In this document: in pieces, positions 1 through 14,100 of the stretch | Layout of the letters: each line of letters starts with the position of its first letter | Position numbering within the stretch: position 1 is the stretch's first letter | DNA from: Lepturacanthus savala | Taxonomy: Eukaryota > Chordata > Actinopteri > Scombriformes > Trichiuridae | Direction of reading: 5' to 3' | DNA: 64,000 bases | NCBI GenBank assembly: GCA_030544235.1 | Contig: CM060464.1 | Location: forward strand, 37,872,280-37,936,279 | The notes under the pieces: model-generated | What the model saw: only the letters and a program-made list of their open reading frames with translations | What the model was told of the DNA's origin: nothing | Database searches by the model: none | Translations under genes and position numbers: made by a program

Positions 1-3000
1 TGCTGTGTGTCTTCTGTTTCAGTTGTGCTTCTGCTGTTTTAGTTGCGTTTCTGCTGTGTTTCTACTGTGTTTCTGATGTGTTTCTACTGTGTTTCTACTG
101 TGTTTCAGCTGATTTTCTACTGTGTTTCTACTGTTTCTGCTTTGTTTCAGTTGTGCTTCTGCTGTGTTTCAGATGATTTTCTGCTGTGTTTCTACTGTGT
201 TTTTGCTGTTTGTCTGCTATGTTTCTGGTGTGTTTCTGCTATGTTTCTGCTGTGTTTTTACTGTGTTTCTGCTGTGTTTTAGTTGTGCTTCTGCTGTGTT
301 TCAGTTGTGCTTCTGCTATTCTAGTTGGGTTTCTGCTGTGTTTCAGATGATTTTCTGCTGTGTTTCTGCTGTTTCAGTTGTGTTTCTACTGTGTTTTTGC
401 TGTTTGTCTGCTATGTTTCTGCTGTGTTTCTGCTGTGTTTCTGTTGTGTTTCTACTGTGCTTTTGCTGTTTGTCTGCTATGTTTCTGCTGTGTTTCTGCT
501 GTGTTTCAGTTGTGCTTCTGCTATTTTAGTTGTGTTTCTGCTGTGTTTCAGTTGTGCTTCTGCTGTTTTAGTTGTGTTTCTGCTGTATTTCTGCTGGGTT
601 TCTACTGTTTCAGCTGTGTTTCTGCTGTGTTTCAGCTGATTTTCTACTGTATTTCAGCTGATTTTCCACTGTGTTTCAGCTGATTTTCTACTGTGTTTCT
701 ACTGTGTTTCAGCTGTGTTTCTGCTGTGTTTTTACTGTGTTTCTGCTGTGTTTCAGTTGTGTTTCAGCTGTGTTTCTCCTGTTTCAGTTGATTTTCTACT
801 GTGTTTCTACCGTGTTTCTGCTGTGTTTCAGCTGATTTTCTGCTGTGTTTCTGCTGTGTTTTTACTGTGTTTCTGCTGTGTTTCAGTTGTGCTTCTGCTG
901 TCTTTTAGTTGGGTTTCTGCTGTGTTTTCTGTTGTGTTTCTGCTGTGTTTCTGCTGTGTTTCAGTTGTGCTTCTGCTGTTTTAGTTGTGTTTCTGCTGTG
1001 TTTCTACTGTGTTTCTACTGTGTTTCTACTGTGTTTCAGCTGATTTTCTACTGTGTTTCTAGTGTGTTTCTGCTTTGTTTCAGTTGTGCTTCTGCTGTGT
1101 TTCAGATGATTTTCTGCTGTGTTTCTGCTGTTTCAGTTGTGTTTCTACTGTGTTTCTGCTGTGTTTCTACTGTGTTTCTACTGTGTTTCAGCTGATTTTC
1201 TACTGTGTTTCTAGTGTGTTTCTGCTTTGTTTCAGTTGTGCTTCTGCTGTGTTTCAGATGATTTTCTGCTGTGTTTCTGCTGTTTCAGTTGTGTTTCTAC
1301 TGTGTTTCTGCTGTGTTTGTGCTGTGTTTCTACTGTGTTTCTGGTGTGTTTCAGGTGATTTTTTGCTGTGTTTCTGCTATGTTTGAAATGATTTTCTGCT
1401 ATGTTTCTACTATGTTTTTTTATGTGTTTCTGCTGTGTGTCTTCTGTTTCAGTTGTGCTTCTGCTGTTTTAGTTGCGTTTCTGCTGTGTTTCTACTGTGT
1501 TTCTGCTGTGTTTCTACTGTGTTTCTACTGTGTTTCAGCTGATTTTCTACTGTGTTTCTAGTGTGTTTCTGCTTTGTTTCAGTTGTGCTTCTGCTGTGTT
1601 TCAGATGATTTTCTGCTGTGTTTCTGCTGCTTCAGTTGTGTTTCTGCTATTTTAGTTGTGTTTCTGCTGTGTTTCAGTTGTGCTTCTGCTATTTTAGTTG
1701 TGTTTCTGCTGTGTTTCAGTTGTGCTTCTGCTGTTTTAGTTGTGTTTCTGCTGTATTTCTGCTGATTTTCTACTGTATTTCAGCTGATTTTCTACTGTGT
1801 TTCTACTGTGTTTCAGCTGTGTTTCAGTTGTGCTTCTGCTGTTTTTTAGTTGGGTTTCTGCTGTGTTTTTACTGTGTTTCTGCTGTGTTTCTATTGTGTT
1901 TCTGCTGTTTCAGTTGATTTTTTACTGTGTTTTTGCTCTTTTTCTGCTGTTTCAGTTGATTTTTTACTGTTTTTGCTCTTTTTCTGCTGTTTCAGTTAAT
2001 TTTTTACTGTGTTTTTCATGTGTTTTTCATGTGTTTCTGCTGTGTTTCTACTGTGTTTCTGCTGTGTTTCTGCTGTTTCAGGTGATTTACTACTGTGTTT
2101 CTGCTGTGTTTCTGCTGTGTTTCTGCTGTGTTTCTACTGTATTTCTACTGTGTTTCAGCTGATTTTCTACTGTGTTTCTACTGTGTTTCTGCTTTGTTTC
2201 AGTTGTGCTTCTGCTGTGTTTCTGCTGTTTCAGTTGTGTTTCTACTGTGTTTTTGCTGTTTGTCTGCTATGTTTCTGGTGTGTTTCTGCTGTGTTTCTAC
2301 TGTGTTTCTACTGTGTTTCTACTGTGTTTCAGCTGATTTCCTACTGTATTTCAGCTGATTTACTACTGTGTTTCTACTGTGTTTCTGCTGTGTTTCTGCT
2401 GTGTTTCTACTGTGTTTCTACTGTGTTTCTGCTGTGTTTCTGCTGTTTCAGGTGATTTACTACTGTGTTTCTACTGTGTTTCTGCTGTGTTTCTGCTGTG
2501 TTTCTACTGTGTTTCTGCTGTTTCAGGTGATTTACTACTGTGTTTCTACTGTGTTTCTGCTGTGTTTCTGCTGTGTTTCTACTGTGTTTCTGCTGTGCTT
2601 CTACTGTGTTTCTGCTGTTTCAGGTGATTTACTACTGTTTCTACTGTGTTTCTGCTGTGTTTCTGCTGTGTTTCTACTGTGTTTCTGCTGTGCTTCTACT
2701 GTGTTTCTGCTGTTTCAGGTGATTTACTACTGTTTCTACTGTGTTTCTGCTGTGTTTCTACTGTGTTTCTGCTGTTTCAGGTGATTTACTACTGTGTTTC
2801 TACTGTGTTTCTGCTGTGTTTCTGCTGTGTTTCTGCTGTTTCAGTTGATTTTTTACTGTGTTTTTGCTCTTTTTCTGCTGTTTCAGTTGATTTTTTACTG
2901 TGTTTTTGCTCTTTTTCTGCTGTTTCAGTTGATTTTTTACTGTGTTTTTCATGTGTTTATGCTGTGTTTCTACTGTGTTTCTACTGTGTTTCAGCTGATT

Positions 3001-6000
3001 TACTACTGTGTTTCTGCTGTTTCAGGTGATTTACTACTGTGTTTCTGCTGTGTTTCTACTGTGTTTCTACTGTGTTTCAGCTGATTTACTACTGTGTTTC
3101 TGCTGTGTTTCTGCTGTGTTTCTGCTGTGTTTCTGCTGTGTTTCTACTGTATTTCTACTGTGTTTCAGCTGATTTTCTACTGTGTTTCTACTGTGTTTCA
3201 GCTGTGTTTCAGTTGTGCTTCTGCTGTTTTTTAGTTGGGTTTCTGCTGTGTTTTTACTGTGTTTCTGCTGTGTTTCTATTGTGTTTCTGCTGTGTTTCTG
3301 CTGTTTCAGTTGATTTTTTACTGTGTTTTTGCTCTTTTTCTGCTGTTTCAGTTGATTTTTTACTGTGTTTTTGCTCTTTTTCTGCTGTTTCAGTTGATTT
3401 TTTACTGTGTTTTTCATGTGTTTTTCATGTGTTTCTGCTGTGTTTCTACTGTGTTTCTGCTGTGTTTCTGCTGTTTCAGGTGATTTACTACTGTGTTTCT
3501 GCTGTGTTTCTACTGTGTTTCTCCTGTGTTTCTGCAGTGTTTCTGCTGTGTTTCTACTGTGTTTCAGCTGATTTACTACTGTGTTTCTGCTGTGTTTCTG
3601 CTGTGTTTCTACTGTATTTCTACTGTGTTTCAGCTGATTTTCTACTGTGTTTCTACTGTGTTTCTGCTTTGTTTCAGTTGTGCTTCTGCTGTGTTTCTGC
3701 TGTTTCATTTGTGTTTCTACTGTGTTTTTGCTGTTTGTCTGCTATGTTTCTGGTGTGTTTCTGCTGTGTTTCTACTGTGTTTCTACTGTGTTTCAGCTGA
3801 TTTCCTACTGTATTTCAGCTGATTTACTACTGTGTTTCTACTGTGTTTCTGCTGTGTTTCTGCTGTGTTTCTGCTGTTTCAGTTGATTTTTTACTGTGTT
3901 TTTGCTCTTTTTCTGCTGTTTCAGTTGATTTTTTACTGTGTTTTTGCTCTTTTTCTGCTGTTTCAGTTGATTTTTTACTGTGTTTTTCATGTGTTTTTCA
4001 TGTGTTTCTGCTGTGTTTCTACTGTGTTTCTGCTGTGTTTCTGCTGTTTCAGGTGATTTACTACTGTGTTTCTGCTGTGTTTCTACTGTGTTTCTCCTGT
4101 GTTTCTGCAGTGTTTCTGCTGTGTTTCTACTGTGTTTCAGCTGATTTACTACTGTGTTTCTGCTGTGTTTCTGCTGTGTTTCTGCTGTGTTTCTACTGTA
4201 TTTCTACTGTGTTTCAGCTGATTTTCTACTGTGTTTCTACTGTGTTTCTGCTTTGTTTCAGTTGTGCTTCTGCTGTGTTTCTGCTGTTTCAGTTGTGTTT
4301 CTACTGTGTTTTTGCTGTTTGTCTGCTATGTTTCTGGTGTGTTTCTGCTGTGTTTGTACTGTGTTTCTACTGTGTTTCTACTGTGTTTCAGCTGATTTCC
4401 TACTGTATTTCAGCTGATTTACTACTGTGTTTCTGCTGTGTTTCTGCTGTGTTTCTGCTGTGTTTCTACTGTGTTTCTACTGTGTTTCTGCTGTGTTTCT
4501 GCTGTTTCAGGTGATTTACTACTGTGTTTCTACTGTGTTTCTGCTGTGTTTCTGCTGTGTTTCTGCTGTTTCAGTTGATTTTTTACTGTGTTTTTGCTCT
4601 TTTTTTGCTGTTTCAGTTGATTTTTTACTGTGTTTTTGCTCTTTTTCTGCTGTTTCAGTTGATTTTTTACTGTGTTTTTCATGTGTTTCTGCTGTGTTTC
4701 TACTGTGTTTCTGCTGTGTTTCTGCTGTTTCAGGTGATTTACTACTGTGTTTCTGCTGTGTTTCTACTGTGTTTCTACTGTGTTTCAGCTGATTTACTAC
4801 TGTGTTTCTGCTGTGTTTCTGCTGTGTTTCTGCTGTGTTTCTACTGTGTTTCAGCTGATTTACTACTGTGTTTCTGCTGTGTTTCTGCTGTGTTTCTGCT
4901 GTGTTTCTACTGTATTTCTACTGTGTTTCAGCTGATTTTCTACTGTGTTTCTACTGTGTTTCTTCTGTTTCAGTTGTGTTTCTACTGTGTTTTTGCTGTT
5001 TGCTATGTTTCTGCTGTGTTTCTACTGTGTTTCTACTGTGTTTCTACTGTGTTTCAGCTGATTTCCTACTGTATTTCAGCTGATTTACTACTGTGTTTCT
5101 ATTGTGTTTCTGCTGTGTTCCTACTGTGTTTCTGCTGTATTTCTGCTGATTTTCTACTGTATTTCAGCTGATTTTCTACTGTGTTTCTACTGTGTTTCAG
5201 CTGTGTTTCAGTTGTGCTTCTGCTGTTTTTTAGTTGGGTTTCTACTGTGTTTCTACTGTGTTTCAGCTGATTTCCTACTGTATTTCAGCTGATTTACTAC
5301 TGTGTTTCTACTGTGTTTCTGCTGTGTTTCTGCTGTGTTTCTACTGTGTTTCTGCTGATTTTCTGCAGTGTTTCTGCTGTGATTCTACTGTGTTTCAGCT
5401 GATTTACTGCTGTGTTTCTGCTGTGTTTCTGCTGTGTTTCTACTGTGTTTCAGCTGATTTACTACTGTGTTTCTGCTGTGTTTCTGCTGTGTTTCTACTG
5501 TATTTCTACTGTGTTTCAGGTGATTTTCTACTGTGTTTCTACTGTGTTTCTGCTGTTTCAGTTGTGTTTCTACTGTGTTTTTGCTGTTTGTCTGCTATGT
5601 TTCTGGTGTGTTTCTGCTGTGTTTCTACTGTGTTTCTACTGTGTTTCTACTGTGTTTCAGCTGATTTCCTACTGTATTTCAGCTGATTTACTACTGTGTT
5701 TCTATTGTGTTTCTGCTGTGTTTCTACTGTGTTTCTACTGTGTTTCTGCTGTTTCAGGTGATTTACTACTGTGTTTCTGCTGTGTTTCTACTGTGTTTCT
5801 ACTGTGTTTCTACTGTGTTTCTGCTGTGTTTCTGCTGTTTCAGGTGATTTACTACTGTGTTTCTGCTGTGTTTCTGCTGTGTTTCTACTGTGTTTCTGCT
5901 GTGTTTCTGCTGTTTCAGGTGATTTACTACTGTGTTTCTGCTGTGTTTCTACTGTGTTTCTCCTGTGTTTCTGCAGTGTTTCTGCTGTGTTTCTTCTGTG

Positions 6001-7390
6001 TTTCAGCTGATTTACTACTGTGTTTCTGCTATGTTTCTGCTGTGTTTCTACTGTGTTTCAGCTGATTTACTTCTGTGTTTCTGCTGTGTTTCTGCTGTGT
6101 TTCTGCTGTGTTTCAGGTGATTTACTACTGTGTTTCTACTGTGTTTCTGCTGTTTCTTTTATGTTTCTGCTGTGTTTCAGATGATTTTCTGCTATGTTTC
6201 TACTATGTTTTTTTATGTTTCTGCTGTGTGTCTTCTGTTTCAGTTGTGCTTCTGCTGTTTTAGTTGCGTTTCTGCTGTGTTTCTACTGTGTTTCTGATGT
6301 GTTTCTACTGTGTTTCTACTGTGTTTCAGCTGATTTTCTACTGTGTTTCTACTGTTTCTGCTTTGTTTCAGTTGTGCTTCTGCTGTGTTTCAGATGATTT
6401 TCTGCTGTGTTTCTGCTGTTTCAGTTGTGTTTCTACTGTGTTTTTGCTGTTTGTCTGCTATGTTTCTGGTGTGTTTCTGCTGTGTTTCTGGTGTGTTTCT
6501 GCTGTGTTTCTGCTGTGTTTCAGTTGTGCTTCTGCTATTCTAGTTGGGTTTCTGCTGTGTTTCAGATGATTTTCTGCTGTGTTTCTGCTGTTTCAGTTGT
6601 GTTTCTACTGTGTTTTTGCTGTTTGTCTGCTATGTTTCTGCTGTGTTTCTGCTGTGTTTCTGTTGTGTTTCTACTGTGCTTTTGCTGTTTGTCTGCTATG
6701 TTTCTGCTGTGTTTCTGCTGTGTTTTAGTTGTGCTTCTGCTGTGTTTCAGTTGTGCTTCTGCTATTTTAGTTGTGTTTCTGCTGTGTTTCAGTTGTGCTT
6801 CTGCTGTTTTAGTTGTGTTTCTGCTGTATTTCTGCTGGGTTTCTACTGTGTTTCAGCTGTGTTTCTACTGTGTTTCAGCTGATTTTCTACTGTATTTCAG
6901 CTGATTTTCCACTGTGTTTCAGCTGATTTTCTACGGTGTTTCTACTGTGTTTCAGCTGTGTTTCTACTGTGTTTTTACTGTGTTTCTGCTGTGTTTCAGT
7001 TGTGTTTCAGCTGTGTTTCTGCTGTTTCAGTTGATTTTCTACTGTGTTTCTACCGTGTTTCTGCTGTGTTTCAGCTGATTTTCTGCTGTGTTTCTGCTGT
7101 GTTTCTACTGTGTTTCTGCTGTGTTTCTGCTGTGTTTTTACTGTGTTTCAGCTGATTTTCTGCTGTGTTTCTGCTGTGTTTCTACTGTGTTTCTGCTGTG
7201 TTTCTGCTGTGTTTTTACTTTGCTTCTGCTGTCTTTTAGTTGGGTTTCTGCTGTGTTTCTATTGTGTTTCTGCTGTGTTTCTGCTGTGTTTCAGTTGTGC
7301 TTCTGCTGTTTTAGTTGTGTTTCTGCTGTATTTCTGCTGGGTTTCTACTGTGTTTCAGCTGATTTACTACTGTGTTTCTACTGTGTTTCT
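1..7390. repeat. Satellite A block 1: 11-bp minisatellite (TTTCTGCTGTG)n
   Basis: The whole block is built from 11-bp units, mainly TTTCTGCTGTG and TTTCTACTGTG, with recurrent variants such as TTTCAGCTGAT, TTTCAGTTGTG and TTTCAGGTGAT. Adenine is rare on the + strand. Because the unit is 11 bp and the main version has no stop codon in any frame on either strand, all frames read as 11-residue peptide repeats (Cys/Phe/Leu/Val-rich on +, His/Gln/Thr-rich on -); these are not genes. The array begins outside the window. It contains larger duplications: the segment at 1-45 recurs at about 6222, 13102 and 18262, and the last 350 bases recur before 14901 and 21286. Seen directly in the sequence. Confidence 0.97.
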
Positions 7391-10300
7391 GTACTTTATA
7401 ATGTAGATATAATATACTTTATTATATAGTTAATGATGTACTTTATAATGTAGATTAGAATATACTTTATAATATACTTTATTATATAGTTAATGATGTA
7501 CTTTATAATGTAGATATAATATACTTTATAATATAGTTAATGATGTACTTTATAATGTAGATATAATATACTTTATTATATATTTAATGATGTACTTTAT
7601 AATGTAGATATAATATACTTTATAATATAGTTAATGATGTACTTTATAATGTAGATATAATATACTTTATAATATAGTTAATGATGTACTTTATAATGTA
7701 GATTATAATATACTTTATTATATAGTTAATGATATACTTTATAATGTAGATTATAATATACTTTATAATATAGTTAATGATGTACTTTATAATGTAGATT
7801 ATAATTTACTTTATTATATAGTTAATGATGTACTTTACAATGTAGATTATAATATACTTTATTATATAGTTAATGATGTACTTCATAATGTTGATTATAA
7901 TATACTTTGTTATATAGTTAATGATGTACTTTATAATGTAGATATAATATACTTTATTATATAGTTAATGATGTACTTTATAATGTAGATATAATATACT
8001 TTGTTATATAGTTAATGATGTACTTTATAATGTAGATATAATATACTTTATTATATAGTTAATGATGTACTTTATAATGTTGATTATAATATACTTTATA
8101 ATATAGTTAATGATGTACTTTATAATGTAGATTATAATATACTTTATTATATAGTTAATGATGGACTTTATAATGTTGATTATAATATACTTTGTTATAT
8201 AGTTAATGATGTACTTTATAATGTAGATATAATATACTTTATTATATAGTTAATGATGTACTTTATAATGTAGATATAATATACTTTATTATATAGTTAA
8301 TGATGTACTTTATAATGTAGATTATAATATACTTTATAATATAGTTAATGATGTACTTAATAATGTAGATATAATATACTTTATTATATAGTTAATGATG
8401 TACTTTATAATGTAGATTATATTATACTTTATTATATAGTTAATGATGTACTTTATAATGTAGATTATAGTATACTTTATAATATAGTTAATGATGTACT
8501 TTATAATGTAGATTATAATATACTTTATAATATAGTTAATGATGTACTTTATATTGTAGATATAATATACTTTATTATATAGTTAATGATGTACTTTATA
8601 ATGTAGATTATAATATACTTTATAATATAGTTAATGATGTACTTTATAATGTAGATTATAATATACTTTATAATACAGTTAATGATGTACTTTATAATGT
8701 AGATTATAATATACTTTATAATATAGTTAATGATGTACTTTATAATGTAGATTATAATATACTTTATAATACAGTTAATGATGTACTTTATAATGTAGAT
8801 TATAATATACTTTATAATATAGTTAATGATGTACTTTATAATGTAGATTATAATATACTTTATCATATAGTTAATGATGGACTTTATAATGTAGATATAA
8901 TATACTTTATCATATAGTTAATGATGTACTTTATAATGTAGATTATAATATACTTTATAATATAGTTAATGATGGACTTTATAATGTAGATATAATATAC
9001 TTTATTATATAGTTAATGATGTACTTTATAATGTGGATTATAATATACTTTATAATATAGTTAATGATGGACTACATAATGTTGATTATAATATACTTTA
9101 TTATATAGTTAATGATGTACTTTATAATGTAGATATAATATACTTTATTATATAGTTAATGATGTACTTTATAATGTAGTTTATAATATACTTTATTATA
9201 TAGTTAATGATGTACTTTACAATGTAGATTATAATATACTTTGTAATATAGTTCATGATGTACTTCATAATGTAGATTATTATATACTTTATTATATAGT
9301 TAATGATGTACTTAATAATGTAGATTATAATATACTTTATAATATAGTTAATGATGTACTTTATAACGTAGATACAATATACTTCACTATATAGTTAATA
9401 ACGTAGTTTATAATGTAGATTATAATATACTTTATCATATAGTTAATGATGTACTTCATAATGTAGATATAATATACTTTATAATAGACTTTATTGTATA
9501 GTTAATGACATAGTTTATAATGTAGATTATAATATACTTTATAATATACTTTATAATATAGTTAATGATGTACTTTATAATGAAGATTATAATATACTTT
9601 ATTATATAGTTAATGATGTACTTTATAATGTAGATATAATATACTTTATAATATACTTCATTATATAGTTAATGACGTAGTTTATAATGTAGATTATAAT
9701 ATACTTTATTATATAGTTAATGATGTACTTTATAATGTAGATTATAATATACTTTATAATATAGTTAATGATGTACTTCATAATGTAGATATAATATACT
9801 TTGTTACATAGTTAATGATGTACTTTATAATGTAGATATAATATACTTTATTATATAGTTAATGATGTACTTTATAATGTAGATATAATATACTTTATTA
9901 TATAGTTAATGATGTACTTTATAATGTAGATATAATATACTTTATTATATAGTTAATGATGTACTTTATAATGTAGATATAATATACTTTATTATATAGT
10001 TAATGATGTACTTTATAATGTAGATATAATATACTTTATTATATAGTTAATGATGTACTTTATAATGTAGATATAATATACTTTATTATATAGTTAATGA
10101 TGTACTTTATAATGTAGATATAATATACTTTATTATATAGTTAATGATGTACTTTATAATGTAGATATAATATACTTTATTATATAGTTAATGATGTACT
10201 TTATAATGTAGATATAATATACTTTATTATATAGTTAATGATGTACTTTATAATGTAGATATAATATACTTTATTATATAGTTAATGATGTACTTTATAA

Positions 10301-11137
10301 TGTAGATATAATATACTTTATTATATAGCTAATGATGTACTTTATAATGTAGATATAATATACTTTATTATATAGTAAATGATGTACTTTATAATGTAGA
10401 TATAATATACTTTATAATATAGTTAATGATGTACTTTATAATGTGGATTATAATATACTTTATAATATAGTTAATGATGTACTTCATAATGTAGATTATA
10501 ATATACGTTATTATATAGTTAATGATGGACTTCATAATGTAGATTATAATATACTTTATAATATAGTTCATGATGTACTTCATAATGTAGATTATAATAT
10601 ACTTTATAATATAGTTCATGATGTACTTCATAATGTAGATTATAATATACTTTATAATATAGTTCATGATGTACTTCATAATGTAGATTATAATATACTT
10701 TATTATATAGTTAATGATGTACTTTATAATGTAGATTATAATATACTTTATTATATAGTTAATGATGTACTTCATAATGTTGATTATAATATACTTTGTT
10801 ATATAGTTAATGATGTACTTTATAATGTAGATATAATATACTTTATTATATAGTTAATGATGTACTTCATAATGTAGATATAATATACTTTATTATATAG
10901 TTAATGACGAAGTTTATAATGTAGATTATAATATACTTTATTATATAGTTAATGATGTACTTCATAATGTAGATATAATATACTTTATTATATAGTAAAT
11001 GATGTACTTTATAATGTAGATATAATATACTTTATAATATAGTTAATGATGTACTTTATAATGTGGATTATAATATACTTTATAATATAGTTAATGATGT
11101 ACTTCATAATGTAGATTATAATATACTTTATAATATA
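7391..11137. repeat. Satellite B block 1: AT-rich 48/47-bp satellite
   Basis: The block is a tandem array of an AT-rich unit of 48 bp, with a common 47-bp version in which GATTATAATA is replaced by GATATAATA. Each unit holds two 24-bp halves that both begin TACTTTATAAT, so it is an old dimer. The change from satellite A is abrupt at 7391. Runs of 48-bp units stay in frame on both strands and produce apparent 16-residue peptide repeats; a 47-bp unit shifts the frame and ends them. The part near 8549-9080 recurs 19070 bp downstream in block B3 (for example the marker ACTACATAATG at 9071 and 28141). Confidence 0.96.
9811..10374. repeat. Homogenised run of 47-bp satellite B units (VNTR-like)
   Basis: From 9811 the start of the unit (GTTAATGATG) recurs every 47 bases, at 9858, 9905, 9952, 9999, 10046 and so on to 10281, followed by 10328 with a C variant (GCTAATG) and 10375 with GTAAATG. 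The intervening units look identical by eye, whereas surrounding units differ. The same flanks bracket only four units at 22824-23011 and at 28810-28997. This looks like a recent local expansion. Confidence 0.85.
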
Positions 11138-11159
11138 GTTAGTTTATAGTAGTTTATAG

Positions 11160-14100
11160 TTTCTACTGTGTTTCTACTGTGTTTCAGCTGATTTCCTACT
11201 GTATTTCAGCTGATTTACTACTGTGTTTCTACTGTGTTTCTGCTGTGTTTCTGCTGTGTTTCTACTGTGTTTCTACTGTGTTTCTGCTGTGTTTCTGCTG
11301 TTTCAGGTGATTTACTACTGTGTTTCTACTGTGTTTCTGCTGTGTTTCTGCTGTGTTTCTGTTGTTTCAGTTGATTTTTTACTGTGTTTTTGCTCTTTTT
11401 CTGCTGTTTCAGTTGATTTTTTACTGTGTTTTTGCTCTTTTTCTGCTGTTTCAGTTGATTTTTTACTGTGTTTTTCATGTGTTTCTGCTGTGTTTCTACT
11501 GTGTTTCTGCTGTGTTTCTGCTGTTTCAGGTGATTTACTACTGTGTTTCTGCTGTGTTTCTTTTGTGTTTCTCCTGTGTTTCTGCTGTGTTTCTGCTGTG
11601 TTTCTGCTGTGTTTCTACTGTGTTTCAGCTGATTTTCTACTGTGTTTCTACTGTGTTTCTGCTGTTTCAGTTGTGTTTCTACTGTGTTTTTACTGTTTGT
11701 CTGCTATGTTTCTGCTGTGTTTCTATTGTGTTTCTGCTGTGTTCCTACTGTGTTTCTACTGTGTTTCTGCTGTTTCAGGTGATTTACTACTGTGTTTCTG
11801 CTGTGTTTCTACTGTGTTTCTACTGTGTTTCTACTGTGTTTCAGCTGATTTTCTACTGTGTTTCTAGTGTGTTTCTGCTTTGTTTCAGTTGTGCTTCTGC
11901 TGTGTTTCAGATGATTTTCTGCTGTGTTTCTGCTGCTTCAGTTGTGTTTCTGCTATTTTAGTTGTGTTTCTGCTGTGTTTCAGTTGTGCTTCTGCTATTT
12001 TAGTTGTGTTTCTGCTGTGTTTCAGTTGTGCTTCTGCTGTTTTAGTTGTGTTTCTGCTGTATTTCTGCTGATTTTCTACTGTGTTTCAGCTGATTTTCTA
12101 CTGTGTTTCTACTGTGTTTCTGCTTTGTTTCAGTTGTGCTTCTGCTGTGTTACAGATGATTTTCTGCTGTGTTTCTGCTGTTTCAGTTGTGTTTCTACTG
12201 TGTTTTTGCTGTTTGTCTGCTATGTTTCTGGTGTGTTTCTGCTGTGTTTCTACTGTGTTTCTCTTTTTCTGCTGTTTCAGTTGATTTTTTACTGTGTTTT
12301 TGCTCTTTTTCTGCTGTTTCAGTTGTTTTTTTAGTGTATTTTTTATGTGTTTCTGCTGTGTTTCTACTGTGTTTCTGCTGTTTCAGGTGATTTACTACTG
12401 TGTTTCTGCTGTGTTTCTACTGTGTTTCTCCTGTGTTTCTGCAGTGTTTCTGCTGTGATTCTACTGTGTTTCAGCTGATTTACTACTGTGTTTCTGCTGT
12501 GTTTCAGTTGTGTTTCTACTGTGTTTTTGCTGTTTGTCTGCTATGTTTCTGGTGTGTTTCTGCTGTGTTTCTACTGTGTTTCTACTGTGTTTCTACTGTG
12601 TTTCAGCTGATTTCCTACTGTATTTCAGCTGATTTACTACTGTGTTTCTATTGTGTTTCTGCTGTGTTTCTACTGTGTTTCTACTGTGTTTCTGCTGTTT
12701 CAGGTGATTTACTACTGTGTTTCTGCTGTGTTTCTACTGTGTTTCTACTGTGTTTCTACTGTGTTTCTGCTGTGTTTCTGCTGTTTCAGGTGATTTACTA
12801 CTGTGTTTCTGCTGTGTTTCTGCTGTGTTTCTACTGTGTTTCTGCTGTGTTTCTGCTGTTTCAGGTGATTTACTACTGTGTTTCTGCTGTGTTTCTACTG
12901 TGTTTCTCCTGTGTTTCTGCAGTGTTTCTGCTGTGTTTCTTCTGTGTTTCAGCTGATTTACTACTGTGTTTCTGCTGTGTTTCTGCTGTGTTTCAGGTGA
13001 TTTACTACTGTGTTTCTACTGTGTTTCTGCTGTTTCTTTTATGTTTCTGCTGTGTTTCAGATGATTTTCTGCTATGTTTCTACTATGTTTTTTTATGTTT
13101 CTGCTGTGTGTCTTCTGTTTCAGTTGTGCTTCTGCTGTTTTAGTTGCGTTTCTGCTGTGTTTCTACTGTGTTTCTGATGTGTTTCTACTGTGTTTCTACT
13201 GTGTTTCAGCTGATTTTCTACTGTGTTTCTACTGTTTCTGCTTTGTTTCAGTTGTGCTTCTGCTGTGTTTCAGATGATTTTCTGCTGTGTTTCTACTGTG
13301 TTTTTGCTGTTTGTCTGCTATGTTTCTGGTGTGTTTCTGCTATGTTTCTGGTGTGTTTCTGCTGTGTTTCTGGTGTGTTTCTGCTGTGTTTCTGCTGTGT
13401 TTCAGTTGTGCTTCTGCTATTCTAGTTGGGTTTCTGCTGTGTTTCAGATGATTTTCTGCTGTGTTTCTGCTGTTTCAGTTGTGTTTCTACTGTGTTTTTG
13501 CTGTTTGTCTGCTATGTTTCTGCTGTGTTTCTGCTGTGTTTCTGTTGTGTTTCTACTGTGCTTTTGCTGTTTGTCTGCTATGTTTCTGCTGTGTTTCTGC
13601 TGTGTTTTAGTTGTGCTTCTGCTGTGTTTCAGTTGTGCTTCTGCTATTTTAGTTGTGTTTCTGCTGTGTTTCAGTTGTGCTTCTGCTGTTTTAGTTGTGT
13701 TTCTGCTGTATTTCTGCTGGTTTTCTACTGTGTTTCAGCTGTGTTTCTACTGTGTTTCAGCTGATTTTCTACTGTATTTCAGCTGATTTTCCACTGTGTT
13801 TCAGCTGATTTTCTACTGTGTTTCTACTGTGTTTCAGCTGTGTTTCTGGTGTGTTTTTACTGTGTTTCTGCTGTGTTTCAGTTGTGTTTCAGCTGTGTTT
13901 CTGCTGTTTCAGTTGATTTTCTACTGTGTTTCTACCGTGTTTCTGCTGTGTTTCAGCTGATTTTCTGCTGTGTTTCTGCTGTGTTTCTACTGTGTTTCTG
14001 CTGTGTTTTAGTTGTGCTTCTGCTGTGTTTCAGTTGTGCTTCTGCTATTCTAGTTGGGTTTCTGCTGTGTTTCAGATGATTTTCTGCTGTGTTTCTGCTG

